Shown: piece after piece, positions 19,628-30,600 of the stretch
Numbering within the stretch: the first letter of the stretch is position 1
Layout of the letters: every line of letters starts with the position of its first letter
Origin: Thraustochytrium sp. TN22
Taxonomy: Eukaryota; Sar; Bigyra; Thraustochytrida; Thraustochytriidae
DNA: 56,955 bases
Direction: 5' to 3'
Assembly: GCA_013306675.1 (NCBI GenBank)
Contig: JABLUY010000237.1
Span: forward strand, 1 to 56,955
Program-made: the position numbers and the translations under genes
Notes under the pieces: generated by a model
What the model was told of the DNA's origin: nothing
Seen by the model: only the letters and a program-made list of their open reading frames with translations
The model's database searches: none

Positions 19628-22549
19628 ATGGCGCGGGACGAGGAACGCGGCGCCGGCAGGGCAGGGCAGGACGCCGTGGAGCAGGAGGAGTACCTGCAGC
19701 TGTTCGAGCGGCTGGTGCAACGCGACCCGAGCGGCGTGTTCCGCCCGCGGCTGGAGGCGATCCTGTGCGAAGACAACGCGGACGCGCATTACGGGCTGGA
19801 GGTGGACGCCAAGACGCTGCTGGACGACGACTACCTGCTGGGCCACCTGGTGTTGCGGTACCCGGAGACAATGCTGAACCTGCTGAGCCGCGCTCTGGTG
19901 ACGGAGCAGGAGCGGCTGGCGCGCGAGCCGAAGCTGGAGGAGGCGGGCGCCACGGTGAAGCGCAACGTGCACGCGCGCGTCAAGTGGCTGCCGGGCGCGA
20001 ACCGCAAGCCAAACATCAGCGCGCTGCGGTCCGTGGACGTGAACGCCTTCGTGCAGCTGAGCGGCACGGTGACTCGATCTGGCAGCGTCAAGGTGCTCGA
20101 GGCGGTGCGCGTGTTTGAGTGCAACAACGAGCAGTGCAGCGGGCTGGTCCGCGTCTTCGCGAGCAAGTACGAGGTGGGCAGCATCGTAGAGAAGCCGACC
20201 GGGCCGTGCCCAACGTGCCGCAAGAGCAGCACGTACACGGAGCTCAAGGAACGGGCCATCTGCCACGATTACCAGGAGCTCAAGGTGCAGGAGCAGGTGC
20301 AGAAGCTGGGCATGGGTTCCATCCCGCGGTCCGTGACGGTGCTGGCGCTGCACGACCTGGTGGACTCTTGCAAAGCGGGCGACGACGTGGTCATCACGGG
20401 CGTGCCCATCAACCGCTGGAGCGCCACCTACGTGGAGGAGCGGTGCAACCTGGAGACGGTCATCGACGCGAACGCCATCTCGGTGGTGAACGCATCCAGC
20501 AACGGCGTGCTGCTCACGGAGGAGATCGAGTCCAAGTTCCGCCACTTTTGGCGCACCTGGGCGCGCCGCAAGCGCCGTCCCATGCACGCACGCGACCTCA
20601 TTATCGGCAGCGTGTGCCCACAGGTTTACGGCATGTTCACCGTGAAGCTGGCTGTGGCGCTCTCGCTGGCCGGGTCGCCCGCCTTTGTGGACCGCGGCGG
20701 CACGCGCGTGCGCGGCGAGCCGCATCTGCTGCTGGTGGGCGACCCGGGCACGGGCAAGAGCCAGTTCCTGCGCTACGCCGCCAAGCTCTCGCCGCGCTCC
20801 GTGCTCACAACGGGCACGGGGACCACAAGCGCCGGCCTCACGTGCTCGGCGGTGCGCGAGGGCCACGAGTTCATGCTCGAGGCCGGGGCCCTCGTGCTCG
20901 CCGACCGCGGCCTCTGCTGCATCGACGAGTTTGGCTCCATCCGTGAGCACGACCGCGCCACCATCCACGAGGCCATGGAGCAGCAGACGCTCAGCGTTGC
21001 CAAGGCCGGCCTGGTCTGTTCGCTCAAGACGCGCACAACCATCATCGCCGCGACCAACCCGCGCGGCCGCTTCGACGCCGACGAGTCGCTCTCCACCAAC
21101 ACGGGCATCGCGCCGCCGCTGCTCTCGCGCTTCGACATGGTCCTCGTGCTGCTCGACAAGTCCGACGAGACGTGGGATCGCACGGTGTCCGAGTTCATCC
21201 TACGCGCACAGGCAGGTATCGATCAGCTTCCGCACGCGCCTAGCCCGGGCCGCGCGGACGGCAATGAGGAGAACGAGGGCGCCGAGAATGACTCCGACAC
21301 CAGCGAGAGCGACGACGACCCACTCGGCGGAGGCGGCCGCCCCGGCGCCGCGAGCCCCGCCAAGGGCGACCGCACCCACAGCATCGACCCGGGCTCGGGC
21401 GCCTGGAACGTCGACACCTTCCAGGCCTATCTGACGTACATCAAGCGCTTCAACCCGAGCCTGACGCCAGAGGCTGGCCAGGTGCTCACCGCATACTACC
21501 GCGCGCAGCGCCTGCGCGAAGGCAACAAGGAGTCCGGCCGCACCACGCTCCGCCTGCTCGAGGCACTCATCCGCTTGGCCAAGGCGCACGCGCGCCTCAT
21601 GGCGCGCCAGGTCGTCGTCATCATGGACGCCGTCGTCTCCATCTCTATGATCGAGGAGTCCATGCGCATGCCTACGCCTCAGGACAGCCTCGGCGACATG
21701 TGCTTTCCGGACCGCCCCGAGGAGGACATGCTCGAGCGCACGCTCGGCATCATCCACGAGCTCGGCTTGGGCGATCTCGAACACGAGGCGCGCGCGCAGC
21801 ACGCCACATCCTACATGCTCGACCTCGATTATACGTTTGACATTGACGGCCGCAACAGGGGCGCCGGCGTGGCGGCCGCCAATGCGCGCGGCAGCCAAGC
21901 CGCCGCCGACGATGAGGATGCTGCGAACTGGTGGAACCCAGACGCCGACCTCGACCCGGCCGACGACGTGCGCCACACCGATGCGAGCAGCGACGCCTCG
22001 CAGCCGCCAGTCGCAGCTGTTGCGCCGCCCCGCTGGGGAGGTGCTTCTCACAGCGACGAAATGAATGACGACGATGACGACAACGACGACGACCACGACG
22101 ACGGCGGTGGCGGAGGCCGCGGGCCCGCCGCCGCAGCTGACTTTGCAGCCGATGAGGACAACCCGTTCGGCCTCCCTACACAGTGCGCAACAAGCCGCCT
22201 CAAGCGTAGACCGGCCATTGCGAGGTCGACGCCCTCGCAGCATAGCGGGCCCAAGCCTGCGATGAGGAAACGAAGGCGGGGCCGGAAGTCGCGCGACAAG
22301 AGCAAGAAGAAGCCGCGCGCTGCCATCCCTGCAGCCTTCTCCTTCGGCGCCGAAGACGAGGAGGAGGACGACCAAGACGACGACCAAGACGACGAGGAGG
22401 AGGAGGAGAATAACGAGGTGGACGACTCGAGCGGTGATGAGGTTGGCCGAGCGAGCATCAACGCGGCGCGCGGTGTCGCCAAATCGTCGTCTGTTGCTAG
22501 TAGGAGCGTCGACAACGACGACGAGGTCGAAGCGCTCTTTACCGATTGA
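19628..22549 (+). CDS. MCM9: MCM9-type DNA helicase
   Basis: A 973-residue AAA+ MCM helicase involved in homologous recombination and mismatch-linked repair in the nucleus, usually with MCM8. It matches MCM9 better than MCM2-7: 'NVHARVKWLP' (113-122), 'FVQLSGTVTRSGSVKVLE' (141-158), Walker A 'GDPGTGKSQFLRYAAKLSPR' (371-390), 'TTSAGLTCSAVRE', Walker B 'GLCCIDEFGSI' (428-438), 'EHDRATIHEAMEQQTLSVAK' and arginine finger 'LLSRFD' (498-503). The zinc site is C165-x4-C170 ... C194-x2-C197. An acidic insert of about 70 residues (535-605) interrupts the end of the AAA+ part. A long C-terminal tail has Asp-rich blocks and a basic cluster ('KRRRGRKSRDKSKKKPR'), probably an NLS. No MCM8 gene is seen in the window. 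Confidence 0.92.
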   Translation: MARDEERGAGRAGQDAVEQEEYLQLFERLVQRDPSGVFRPRLEAILCEDNADAHYGLEVDAKTLLDDDYLLGHLVLRYPETMLNLLSRALVTEQERLAREPKLEEAGATVKRNVHARVKWLPGANRKPNISALRSVDVNAFVQLSGTVTRSGSVKVLEAVRVFECNNEQCSGLVRVFASKYEVGSIVEKPTGPCPTCRKSSTYTELKERAICHDYQELKVQEQVQKLGMGSIPRSVTVLALHDLVDSCKAGDDVVITGVPINRWSATYVEERCNLETVIDANAISVVNASSNGVLLTEEIESKFRHFWRTWARRKRRPMHARDLIIGSVCPQVYGMFTVKLAVALSLAGSPAFVDRGGTRVRGEPHLLLVGDPGTGKSQFLRYAAKLSPRSVLTTGTGTTSAGLTCSAVREGHEFMLEAGALVLADRGLCCIDEFGSIREHDRATIHEAMEQQTLSVAKAGLVCSLKTRTTIIAATNPRGRFDADESLSTNTGIAPPLLSRFDMVLVLLDKSDETWDRTVSEFILRAQAGIDQLPHAPSPGRADGNEENEGAENDSDTSESDDDPLGGGGRPGAASPAKGDRTHSIDPGSGAWNVDTFQAYLTYIKRFNPSLTPEAGQVLTAYYRAQRLREGNKESGRTTLRLLEALIRLAKAHARLMARQVVVIMDAVVSISMIEESMRMPTPQDSLGDMCFPDRPEEDMLERTLGIIHELGLGDLEHEARAQHATSYMLDLDYTFDIDGRNRGAGVAAANARGSQAAADDEDAANWWNPDADLDPADDVRHTDASSDASQPPVAAVAPPRWGGASHSDEMNDDDDDNDDDHDDGGGGGRGPAAAADFAADEDNPFGLPTQCATSRLKRRPAIARSTPSQHSGPKPAMRKRRRGRKSRDKSKKKPRAAIPAAFSFGAEDEEEDDQDDDQDDEEEEENNEVDDSSGDEVGRASINAARGVAKSSSVASRSVDNDDEVEALFTD

Positions 22550-22780
22550 GCGAGACCGCAATCACACACCATTCCGGGACGCATGGGCCTGCTGGGTTGT
22601 GCGTGTGAATGTGTGTGTGTGTGTATGCTTCCAGTCCAGCGGCTTTGTCTAGCTGGCTAGCGCCAGACGCTTGGCATGGCGCCGGCGGCCTCGCCGGAGC
22701 AAATGTAATCTGCGTGTACCAACGTATGTATGTCATCATGGCACTTGGTGGTGGTGGTACTTGTAATTACAAACGGTTTG
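22550..22780. other. Short convergent 3' flank
   Basis: A 231-bp gap between the MCM9 and prominin-like stops carries a GTGTGTGTGTGT tract at about 22610-22624. Nothing else was seen. Confidence 0.6.
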
Positions 22781-24619
22781 TTAGAGAATGACGAGGGAAC
22801 TGCGGTCGGAGGGCGGCTTGGAGGCCGGGCTCCCGCTGTTGGGCGAGGAGGAGGCGTACGGGTGGCCGAGGCCGTCCTTGTCGTCGGCGATATGGCTCGC
22901 GCCGGCGTACGGGTTGGCGTCTGTGGCGATCGGAAGCGTCTTGGCCGTGCCGGTGAGCATGCCTGCGTCCTGCTGCGCGTAGTACTGATCGCCCTGGTCG
23001 CCGTCGCCGGCGTCAAAGTCGGTGGCGTTCGTGTGACCGGCCGCGTAGGCGCGGCGCTTGTCATTCTCAAAGATGTGGTCTTTGGTCTCGCCAAGGTAGA
23101 AGTGGCGATGCACGAGGAGCGCTGCGAGCAGGAGTGTGCTGCCGGAGAGCAGATATTTCCAAGCGCTGACAGAAGCAACGACGGCCTTGTTGCAGAGCGT
23201 CTCGTGCACCATGCGTGTGTAGATGGGGTTGATACGGCCGCAACGGAAGATGTCGATGGCGTCTTCAACGAGCGCGGGGAGCCCGGCCAGAGCGAGCTCG
23301 AAGAGGTGCTCGTTGGCGGCGTTGCACTCCTCACCCGTCTCGGCCGGCATCTCGGGCCAGCTCACCTCGTCCACGAGCTCCGCCACCTCATGGAGCGTCT
23401 CCTCGATCACGGTGGCGCCGGCACACGTCTGGTAGTAGCAGAGGACGTATGTGATAGGGTTGACATCGCTGTTCGGGTTCCTGCCCGTGCCGGGGATGGG
23501 CTCGCACAGATCGACTCCAGAGGTGTCGTTGCGGAGCGTTCGGAGCATGGGCTCGCCGCTGGCATCGCTGATGAGGCGCTGCAGGGTCTCATCTGGCCCT
23601 GGGCCACAAGTATCGGCACCGGCCGTGGAGATGGCCTCCATAATGGCGGCAGCGAGCGTGGACAGCGCCAGCACGAGCAGGCCAATGGTGAAGATGGTGA
23701 CACAGGAGGTGCGCGAGAGGCAGCGCTTGCAGGAGCGCGCCTGCGGGCCGCCCGGGTTGAGGAACTGGATCGAGGTGGTGACAATGAAGAAGAAGACCAT
23801 GATGAACATGACGATGCCCCAGGTGAGCACGACAGCACTCACCACACTCTCAGCAGGCGCGTCCTGAACCTCGGTGAGTGTGACGTCGAGGTCCACCAGC
23901 GTTGCGCTGAAGGCGTCCAGGGAATCGTCCACCTCAAAGAGCATGTTGCGCGCTGTGGCGGCCACGGACGCGATGCTGGCTTCCAGGGCGGCCTGGTCCG
24001 GATCGCCCGCGACGGCCTTCCTGCAGGTTTTCTCCACGGCGGAGATGTTGGTGAGCAGGCTGCCAATGTAAGACTGGGTGCTGCCCACAAGCTTGTTGCC
24101 GTCGAAGACGAGCTGCTGCACGTCGCCCACGTTGGTTTTGACACCCTGCACGCCCTCCTGGATGTCGCCGTTCACCGCAAAGCAGAAGCACCACGCGATG
24201 AGGCTGCCCAGGCACAGAATCAGAAAGGCCACGAAGCCGCCGAAGCGCGCGCCGGGCTCCGTGCGGTAGCGGAACTTGCAGCAGTAGCAGCCCTGGTAGC
24301 AGATGAGCAGGACCCATATCACAAAGACCGCCACCAGCACGCACGGCACGATGATGAGCCCCATCCAGTAGTCCATGTACGTGTCATCCTCCTCGCCCTG
24401 CGGCACCGCGATCACGTTCGTGCTGCGGACGCCCACCTGGTGCTGGCTCACCACCGACTCGTCCGCCACGTACACCTCCGGCACGAAGGCGTCCGGGTTG
24501 AGCTCCGTGTCCAGCACCAGCGCCGCAGCGCCCGCGGCGCCCGCCAGCCACGTCGCCGCCGCCAGCCGCGCGCCAGCCGCCGCGCGCGTCGCGGTCCTCG
24601 CGGCCATCCCAGCGGCCAT
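22781..24619 (-). CDS. Five-TM membrane protein with prominin/tweety-like topology
   Basis: A 612-residue protein. The ATG at 24619 was chosen because it starts a signal peptide; upstream codons in the same frame are Arg/Pro-rich. Predicted order: signal peptide (about 12-34), short N-terminal ectodomain, TM1 (84-107), a very short Cys-rich cytosolic turn ('CYQGCYCCKFRY'), TM2 (125-149), ectodomain loop 1 of about 110 helical residues, TM3 (259-283), short turn with 'CKRCLSRTSC', TM4 (305-329), ectodomain loop 2 of about 155 residues with at least eight cysteines, TM5 (486-506), then a 105-residue polar tail. Two large ectodomain loops, five helices and Cys-rich small loops match prominin (and, less well, tweety) topology. 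Prominins occupy membrane protrusions and bind cholesterol. Sequence-level homology cannot be confirmed by eye. Confidence 0.65.
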   Translation of the reverse strand: MAAGMAARTATRAAAGARLAAATWLAGAAGAAALVLDTELNPDAFVPEVYVADESVVSQHQVGVRSTNVIAVPQGEEDDTYMDYWMGLIIVPCVLVAVFVIWVLLICYQGCYCCKFRYRTEPGARFGGFVAFLILCLGSLIAWCFCFAVNGDIQEGVQGVKTNVGDVQQLVFDGNKLVGSTQSYIGSLLTNISAVEKTCRKAVAGDPDQAALEASIASVAATARNMLFEVDDSLDAFSATLVDLDVTLTEVQDAPAESVVSAVVLTWGIVMFIMVFFFIVTTSIQFLNPGGPQARSCKRCLSRTSCVTIFTIGLLVLALSTLAAAIMEAISTAGADTCGPGPDETLQRLISDASGEPMLRTLRNDTSGVDLCEPIPGTGRNPNSDVNPITYVLCYYQTCAGATVIEETLHEVAELVDEVSWPEMPAETGEECNAANEHLFELALAGLPALVEDAIDIFRCGRINPIYTRMVHETLCNKAVVASVSAWKYLLSGSTLLLAALLVHRHFYLGETKDHIFENDKRRAYAAGHTNATDFDAGDGDQGDQYYAQQDAGMLTGTAKTLPIATDANPYAGASHIADDKDGLGHPYASSSPNSGSPASKPPSDRSSLVIL

Positions 24620-24859
24620 CTTCCCGTACCTGGATCCGGGGCCGACGGACGACCACGATCTCCGCCGCGAGCTCGACTCTGCGCGTCGCGTCGCGTCGCG
24701 CCGCGAGCGAGCGAGAGGGCCCGCGCCGCCCGCGCTCCGAGTCGGCGCCGAGGGGGCTAGACGCCGGTCTGGACGGGCCGTCGACCGGGGGCGGCCAGAC
24801 CGTGACTCGGCGGGTAAGTTAGCTCCGTAGTACGAGGGCGCCAGTACCAGCCCAGACCC

Positions 24860-24905
24860 TCGAACCCGGACTCGGACCCGGACCCGGACTCGGGCTCGAG
24901 GTCGA
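24860..24905. repeat. Degenerate GGACTC/GGACCC hexamer array
   Basis: Consecutive CGGACT/CGGACC units form a short copy of the hexamer array that fills the right edge of the window. Confidence 0.75.
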
Positions 24906-25606
24906 AGGAGGACGCGGACTCGCAGGACTCGGAGGCGCAATTCTAGAATCGACGACCTCCTCGCAGCACGCCGCGCCGCTCGGCCGCGCGGGCTGCCTCG
25001 CTGCCTCCTTGGGCGCCAAGAGCCACTGAGCCGAGGCGGACAGCTCCGGCTTGCGAGCTTGCACGTCTCCGGACAAAGTTGAGGAATCTCGCCGCCGCGC
25101 CAGGGCAGGGCGCCACGGCGCTCAAGCGCGGCGAAGCCACGCCCAGCGGCTCGACGCGCGGCACCGATGTGTGGAGGACTCGGACGCGCGGGACGAGGCG
25201 CGAGACGAGACAACGGGGCCGACCACCTGGTACCACAAGCAGCGCCGCGAAGCCGCGAAGGAAGCTCGGATCGTTCCGGTAGAGCGCATGTACGCGTGGG
25301 GGCTCGCAAGTGGCGCGGCTCGCAGCGGCTGCTGGAGTGAATCAACCGTGACGTAGACGGGCGCAGAACTTCGTGAAGAGAAAGGACGGAGACAGCGACG
25401 GTGGCCACAAGATCTTGCGAGGGCCGAGCAAGACGCCGAGACGGAGTCTTTGAAGCGCTCATGTGGCGGTCCAATCATGAGGGAGCAAGAGGCGAGGCGG
25501 AGACGACGAGCGAGCGCTTGGCAAAAGGCTTGGCAGAGAGCGAGCGAGCATCAGAACGCTGTGTGCGCAAGTACGTGGCAGTATGTGCAAGCGCGCAAGA
25601 GTCAAG

Positions 25607-25638
25607 TGCAAGTGCAAGTGCAAGTGCAAGTGCGTGCA
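25607..25638. repeat. CAAGTG hexamer repeat
   Basis: Five perfect CAAGTG units with degenerate flanks, in the gene-poor region. Confidence 0.9.
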
Positions 25639-26240
25639 AGCGCGCGCAAGTGGACGCAAACACGCACACAACAAATGACAGACCAAGCATGAGTCCAAAA
25701 CGCACCGACTTGAGCGCAAGGCGCGTGGGCAGCTGCATCTGCAGCAAGAAGCCCGGGACGAAAAGGTGCACCAGCAAGGCGAGCAGCGAGCCGTACTGAC
25801 CGCTGTACTTGCTGTGCACACGGGCGTCGCAACACGGGCGGCTGGCCTCAGCCAGTCAATCGGTCAGCCAGCTAGTCTGAGCCGGCTCGCCAATCAGCCG
25901 ATCAAACTCGAGTCGTTCAGCCTTGAGAGCTGGCGCTCGAACTACTGGACCAGGCGCCCGGCCGTCGGGCCGATCAGCGGCTGCAGAGCTGTCCGCAAAT
26001 CGAAAGCACGCTCGGTCAGGCGCCCTTCACGCACGAGCGAGCGACTGTGCAGGCAAGGAAGCAAGAACTTTAGCGAATCGGCTGCGGCTAGCTGGAGCAG
26101 AGGCACTTGCTCTGCACGTGAGCGATGCGCCTACGTGGCAGGGGGAGCAACCGCATTGCCTGCAGGAGCCAGAGAGAGAAGGAGCTCCTAATGCTTGAGC
26201 TCGCGGGAGAGCGAACTTCCTACTTTCAAGACTTTCAACG

Positions 26241-26276
26241 TGCGACGGCCGCACGACGGCCGCACGACGGCCGCAG
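26241..26276. repeat. 12-bp repeat, three copies
   Basis: Three tandem copies of ACGACGGCCGCA-type units. Confidence 0.85.
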
Positions 26277-26800
26277 AGCAGTGGTCTGTGGGGCATTTCA
26301 CCGCTTCGGCCGCGCATCACTCCACGCCAGCTTGCGAGACGGCCTGTCGGCCGGCCTGCGAGCCGACCGAGCAGGCGACCGCCGCGTGTCGAAGCGAGCA
26401 GCGCGCGCGAGGAGGTCGTGTCTCTGCCAGCTGCTCAGAAGCGAGCAGGTCGGCCATCTTGCTGAGGTTGGTGCATCACGCCCGCTCGGACTGCGTCTCG
26501 CGGCCGCGACCGGTGTGGTCCCACGCTGGCCGAGCTGGGCGACGGCGCCGTCGGGGATCTCACCCGTTTTCTTTCGCGCCTTCTGCTGGCCGCAGAAACG
26601 TGTGTAGGAAGGCCGGCCACCATTCTAACCCGGCGTCTCGGCGTCTCGGCATTCGTCGTCTCGCCTGGCTGGTTCGCAGGCGTGCAGACGCAAGCCAAGG
26701 CCTGTCCTTGGTGTGCGTGCTTCGCAGTCCTGTCGTTCGTACAATCGCGGTCGGCGTCCAGGAGGACTTGACGCTAGCTTTAGCGCGACTCCTCCTCTCT

Positions 26801-26839
26801 AGCTAGTAGCTAGACCTCTAACTTACTGTTAGAGCTACT
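26801..26839. repeat. Imperfect hairpin of CTAG-rich sequence
   Basis: The right arm GTTAGAGCTACTAG (26826-26839) is the reverse complement of CTAGTAGCT...CTCTAAC in 26801-26820, with a short bulge in the left arm. The loop is TTACT. It could be a footprint of a small palindromic element or a transcript-end structure. Confidence 0.65.
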
Positions 26840-27596
26840 AGGCCTAGGCAAGCGAGCGAGCGAGCGAGCCAGCGAGCAAGCGGCAGCGGACCAACAAGAG
26901 CGATGACTCGGGCCAGAGCGGTAGGCAGTGAACTTTTTGCTTCTCAGAGACAAGGTCAGCCCACCTTGCAGTGCTGCTCAGGCTTGATAACGCCGCTCGC
27001 TGGCCGCGAACGGGTCAGCGTCCTGGCTAGCCAGATCAACAGCCGGAACGAAGCGGAAGGGTTCAAGGGCAAGCGTCGGGCGAGGCGCCGCGCAGATCGG
27101 CCCCGGCGGCCGTGCATCATGTGGGAGAGGTTGAGCCCAAGTCGACGAGAACCGTACGTGGGCAATTGATCTTACGGCAGCGAACGGACGTCGCGGAGTT
27201 GGCTCGACAGTAGGCGAGGCTAGCTCAGAGCAGTCGACTCCCTTTCGGTTCGAGATCTTTGAGGATGCTTGGAGAGGCGCTCAAGCATTGAGCGAGCCCG
27301 GATCATGATGTTGGTTTTTGCCGGGGGGCGCAGTTGGCCCCGCCCATTTCGATCGGTGATTTATCGCTCGGGTGCGAGGAGGGTTTAGGTACGTCAAGCT
27401 AGCGTTCACGCGGACTTGCGCGGTACGTCCTTTGCATACTTTCTGGATGGATGGCCGACTCGTCACCAAGCGAGCCTTCGTGCTGCTGTCCGGCTCGCTA
27501 GGGCCATTCGTCAAGATAGCGAGATACCTGTCGCCACCCGCCCGTGACTTATGCCTTGGCATGGCGTCGGCGGGCAGCATCATTTCCGTGCGAGTC

Positions 27597-27682
27597 TGCG
27601 CCGCTGCGCCGCTGCGCCGCTGCGCCGCTGCGCCGCTGCGAGTCTGCGCCGCTGCGCCGCTGCGCCGCTGCGCCGCTGCCAA
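27597..27682. repeat. 9-bp CTGCGCCGC minisatellite
   Basis: About eight copies of a 9-bp unit, interrupted once by GAGTCTGCG, in non-coding sequence. Confidence 0.85.
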
Positions 27683-30600
27683 TGCCGCGCCTGTCAAGCG
27701 GCGGCGGCGCGGCGCGGCGGCCGGAGCAGTAGTGGTCGCAACCTCGGCGAGACCGTCGGCGGCCCCCTGTGGGGTGTCAGGCGAAGCTGCGTGGCGCCAG
27801 CAGGGCCTGTGCCCCTCCCACCCGGTCCCGCAAATCCCCGCAGCGCGCCCTCATCGTGCCCCCCCAGCAACCAGCCTGGTCACGGTGTAGCGGCTGCGGG
27901 CAAGGAGCGCAAGGTCGAACAATCTCTGTCAATCAAAGCGCTGGCGAGCAATGCGGCGATGCGCGCAGCATCGCTAGCTAGGTTGGCTGGCGTGACGCGT
28001 CGCGCCGCGCAAGATCGGCACGAGCCCGGACGCCGGCGCGGGCGCGGAGGTCAAGCTCGGCGGCGGCGGCGTGCGTGCGTGCCGGCGCGCGCCGACACTC
28101 GGAGCGCGCGCGTGCGAGTGGTGCTGGCAGTGCCATCCAATCGGGCCCGCGAAACGTGCTGCTCCGATCGGCCACGGCCGGGCGCGCGAGCCGAGCTCTC
28201 GCGAGCGCACGCGACCCGAGCGCTCGCATTGCAAGCGGCCAGCCGACCGAGCGAGCAGCGAAGCAACGGTGAACCTCGCTCGGAGATTGTCGCGCCAGTT
28301 CCGAGCAACGAGCCAGCGATGTGGCGAGACCGCGCGTATGCGACTGACTGGACGGCCCAGGACGGGAGTGGGCTCAGCGACGCGCCGACGCTGCGATGGG
28401 TGCGCGCAACAGGAAGCCTTAGCCTCGTGGAGCGACGCGACCGCCTAAGTTACCAACTTGCCACGTTGCTCCTTGCTCGTCACGGTCGGCACCACGGCGC
28501 TCGCTGCGAGCTGGCGTGTCCTCTTCGGCCAGCTGGCTTGGCTCTAGCTCAGCGCAGCTCAGCACCTAGAGCAGGCCTTGCACAGAACCCGGCTCGCAAG
28601 ACGCAAGCTCGTTGGGAGCTTCCGAGGGCGTGAGCATGAGCGCTGCGGTAGCGAGAGGCGCAGTCCGCTCCCGCAAGTTTGCCTCGGAGGCAGGCCGGAA
28701 GAGAGGGTAGGTAGTAGGCCAGGCTGCCGCAAGTGCTGCGCTGCCCTACCCACTGCGCTGCCAGTGCAGCGAAGCGAGCGCGCTGCGTCGCCAGGCACAG
28801 GCCGGCCACGGTACGAGAGACGCGCGACTTGGAGTGTGCCGTCAAGCAGAGCTAGGCAACGCTGGCCCGGCTGCACCGGCCGGTCCGTCATGCGCGTGCC
28901 GCACAGGAGCCAAGCGGGCCCCGTTCCGAGCGGCCAGGCGAGCGAGGCCGACGCGACGATCTCGCAGGAGCGAGCTTGCGCTTGCGGCCAGGCAGCCAAG
29001 CGGGAGCGTAGAGGGTGGGCTGAGAGGTAGGTGTCTGTCTGTGTTGTTGGGTCCAAAGTCTTGCTCCAAGCTCGCTTGCGGCGCGATGTTGTCGCCGTTG
29101 TCCGTCACGGTCAAGTGGCAATACCTCGTGTCCGCGAATTGACGTTGAAGCGCTGACTCGGACGAACGCGAGGATTGCGATGGGCTGCGCGCGCAGCATC
29201 GGCGATGCAGGAACACAGGCGCCGGTCAAGAGCGAGAACGCGGGCGCGCCAGTCGCCACGCGTCGCCACGAAGGCGCGGCGGCGCGGCCGGTCTTTGGCT
29301 TGAGATCGTGACTGAGAAGAAGGAGTGAGCCAAGCCCGAGCGAGCGGCCGCGGAGGCTGGGAACACGTGGCTCCGGGTTCGCAGGCAGGTGGTGGTTCAG
29401 CAGAGCCCGCGGCCCTGTGCGGCCCCACAGCCAGCTGCAGGAGCTTTAGGAGGTTTGCAAGCCAGCCGACCAGCCAGCCAGCGCGCCCGCCGCAGCTTGC
29501 CAAGGCCGTCGTGGCGCGAAGCATTCAACTCAACTGACAGACAGGAAGCTCGTTGCCGAGGAGCGGAGCAGTGCCTGCGGCGCGACCCGGGCTCCGCCAC
29601 GTTGGAGGCACGTTGCCCTGCCAGGCAGAGCATGCGTGACGTGTCGCGACGTGACGTGAGCCGCGCAGAAGCTGCTGGCTGGACCGCGCAAGTTTTGGTC
29701 GAGCTGCAGTTGCGGCGGCTTGGGCTCTAGCTTGCTAGCTCGCAAGCTGTAGCGAGCTCTAGCTAGCTAGGGGTTGTTTGGTAGCAAGCGAGCTCGCGAC
29801 CAACTGAACCACTGCGGCAAGCTGCGCTTTAAAGTTGAGGCGCGTGCCGGCGTGCCAGGGCTGGCACGGCAGGCCGCGCCGCTGCCGGTCCGCAGCCGTC
29901 TTGCGGTAGCCCAGCGTCCGGTTGCTAGGACACGAGCACGGCCTCGGAGCGTCGACGAGCGAGAGCTTGAACTCTGAAACGCAAACAACCAGAGAGCTCG
30001 CTGGGCAATGCAGTGCGGGCGGCCGTCCCAGTGCTGGTCAGCAGCTTTGCTCACCCACTCGCTCACACGCTCAGCTGCAGAGCTGAGTCCGAGAGCAGAC
30101 GCTGGTGACGAGCTTTGACAATCTTGCCTGCTGTGCAGCAGCGGTCCTTTTCACCGAAGAGGGGATGCTTCTCGGACTCGCTCACCTGGCTCGACGTCGG
30201 AGCGATAGCGACAAGGATGGCCAGTTATGATGGCTTGTGGCCTGCGGCTTGTTGCCTGCGGCTTGCGGCTCGCTCTGGCTTGCCTCGGCTCGCCTCGGCT
30301 CGCTCGGTGGCACTGGCAGGCTGGTCCGCTCCAGCTGGAAGGAAGTCGCGTGCGCTCGCTTCTCGGCAAGAAAACCGAGGCCAGGCCAAGAGCCTGAGCT
30401 CTGCGAGGGGAAGCGACTCGAAGCAGCGCTCCAAGGTTGTGCCACAGCCTGACAGGAAGCTGCGCTGCGATCGTGGAAGCTGCAATCTCAGCGTGCCCGG
30501 TGGCGTGACCGTCCGTGCGGTAGTCCTTGGGTTCAAGTTAGGTGCGGCAACTCATGTCAAATGGCGAGGCTTGCAAGAGCGAACTAGCGTGATCGAATCG

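Noticed and set aside
22730-24760. 676-codon + strand ORF
   Set aside because: Antisense to the prominin-like protein, whose TM pattern and signal peptide make the minus strand the coding one.
27215-27262. tRNA-like boxes (TAGCTCAG and GGTTCGA)
   Set aside because: The two boxes are only about 26 bases apart, too short for a tRNA, and no acceptor stem can be drawn.
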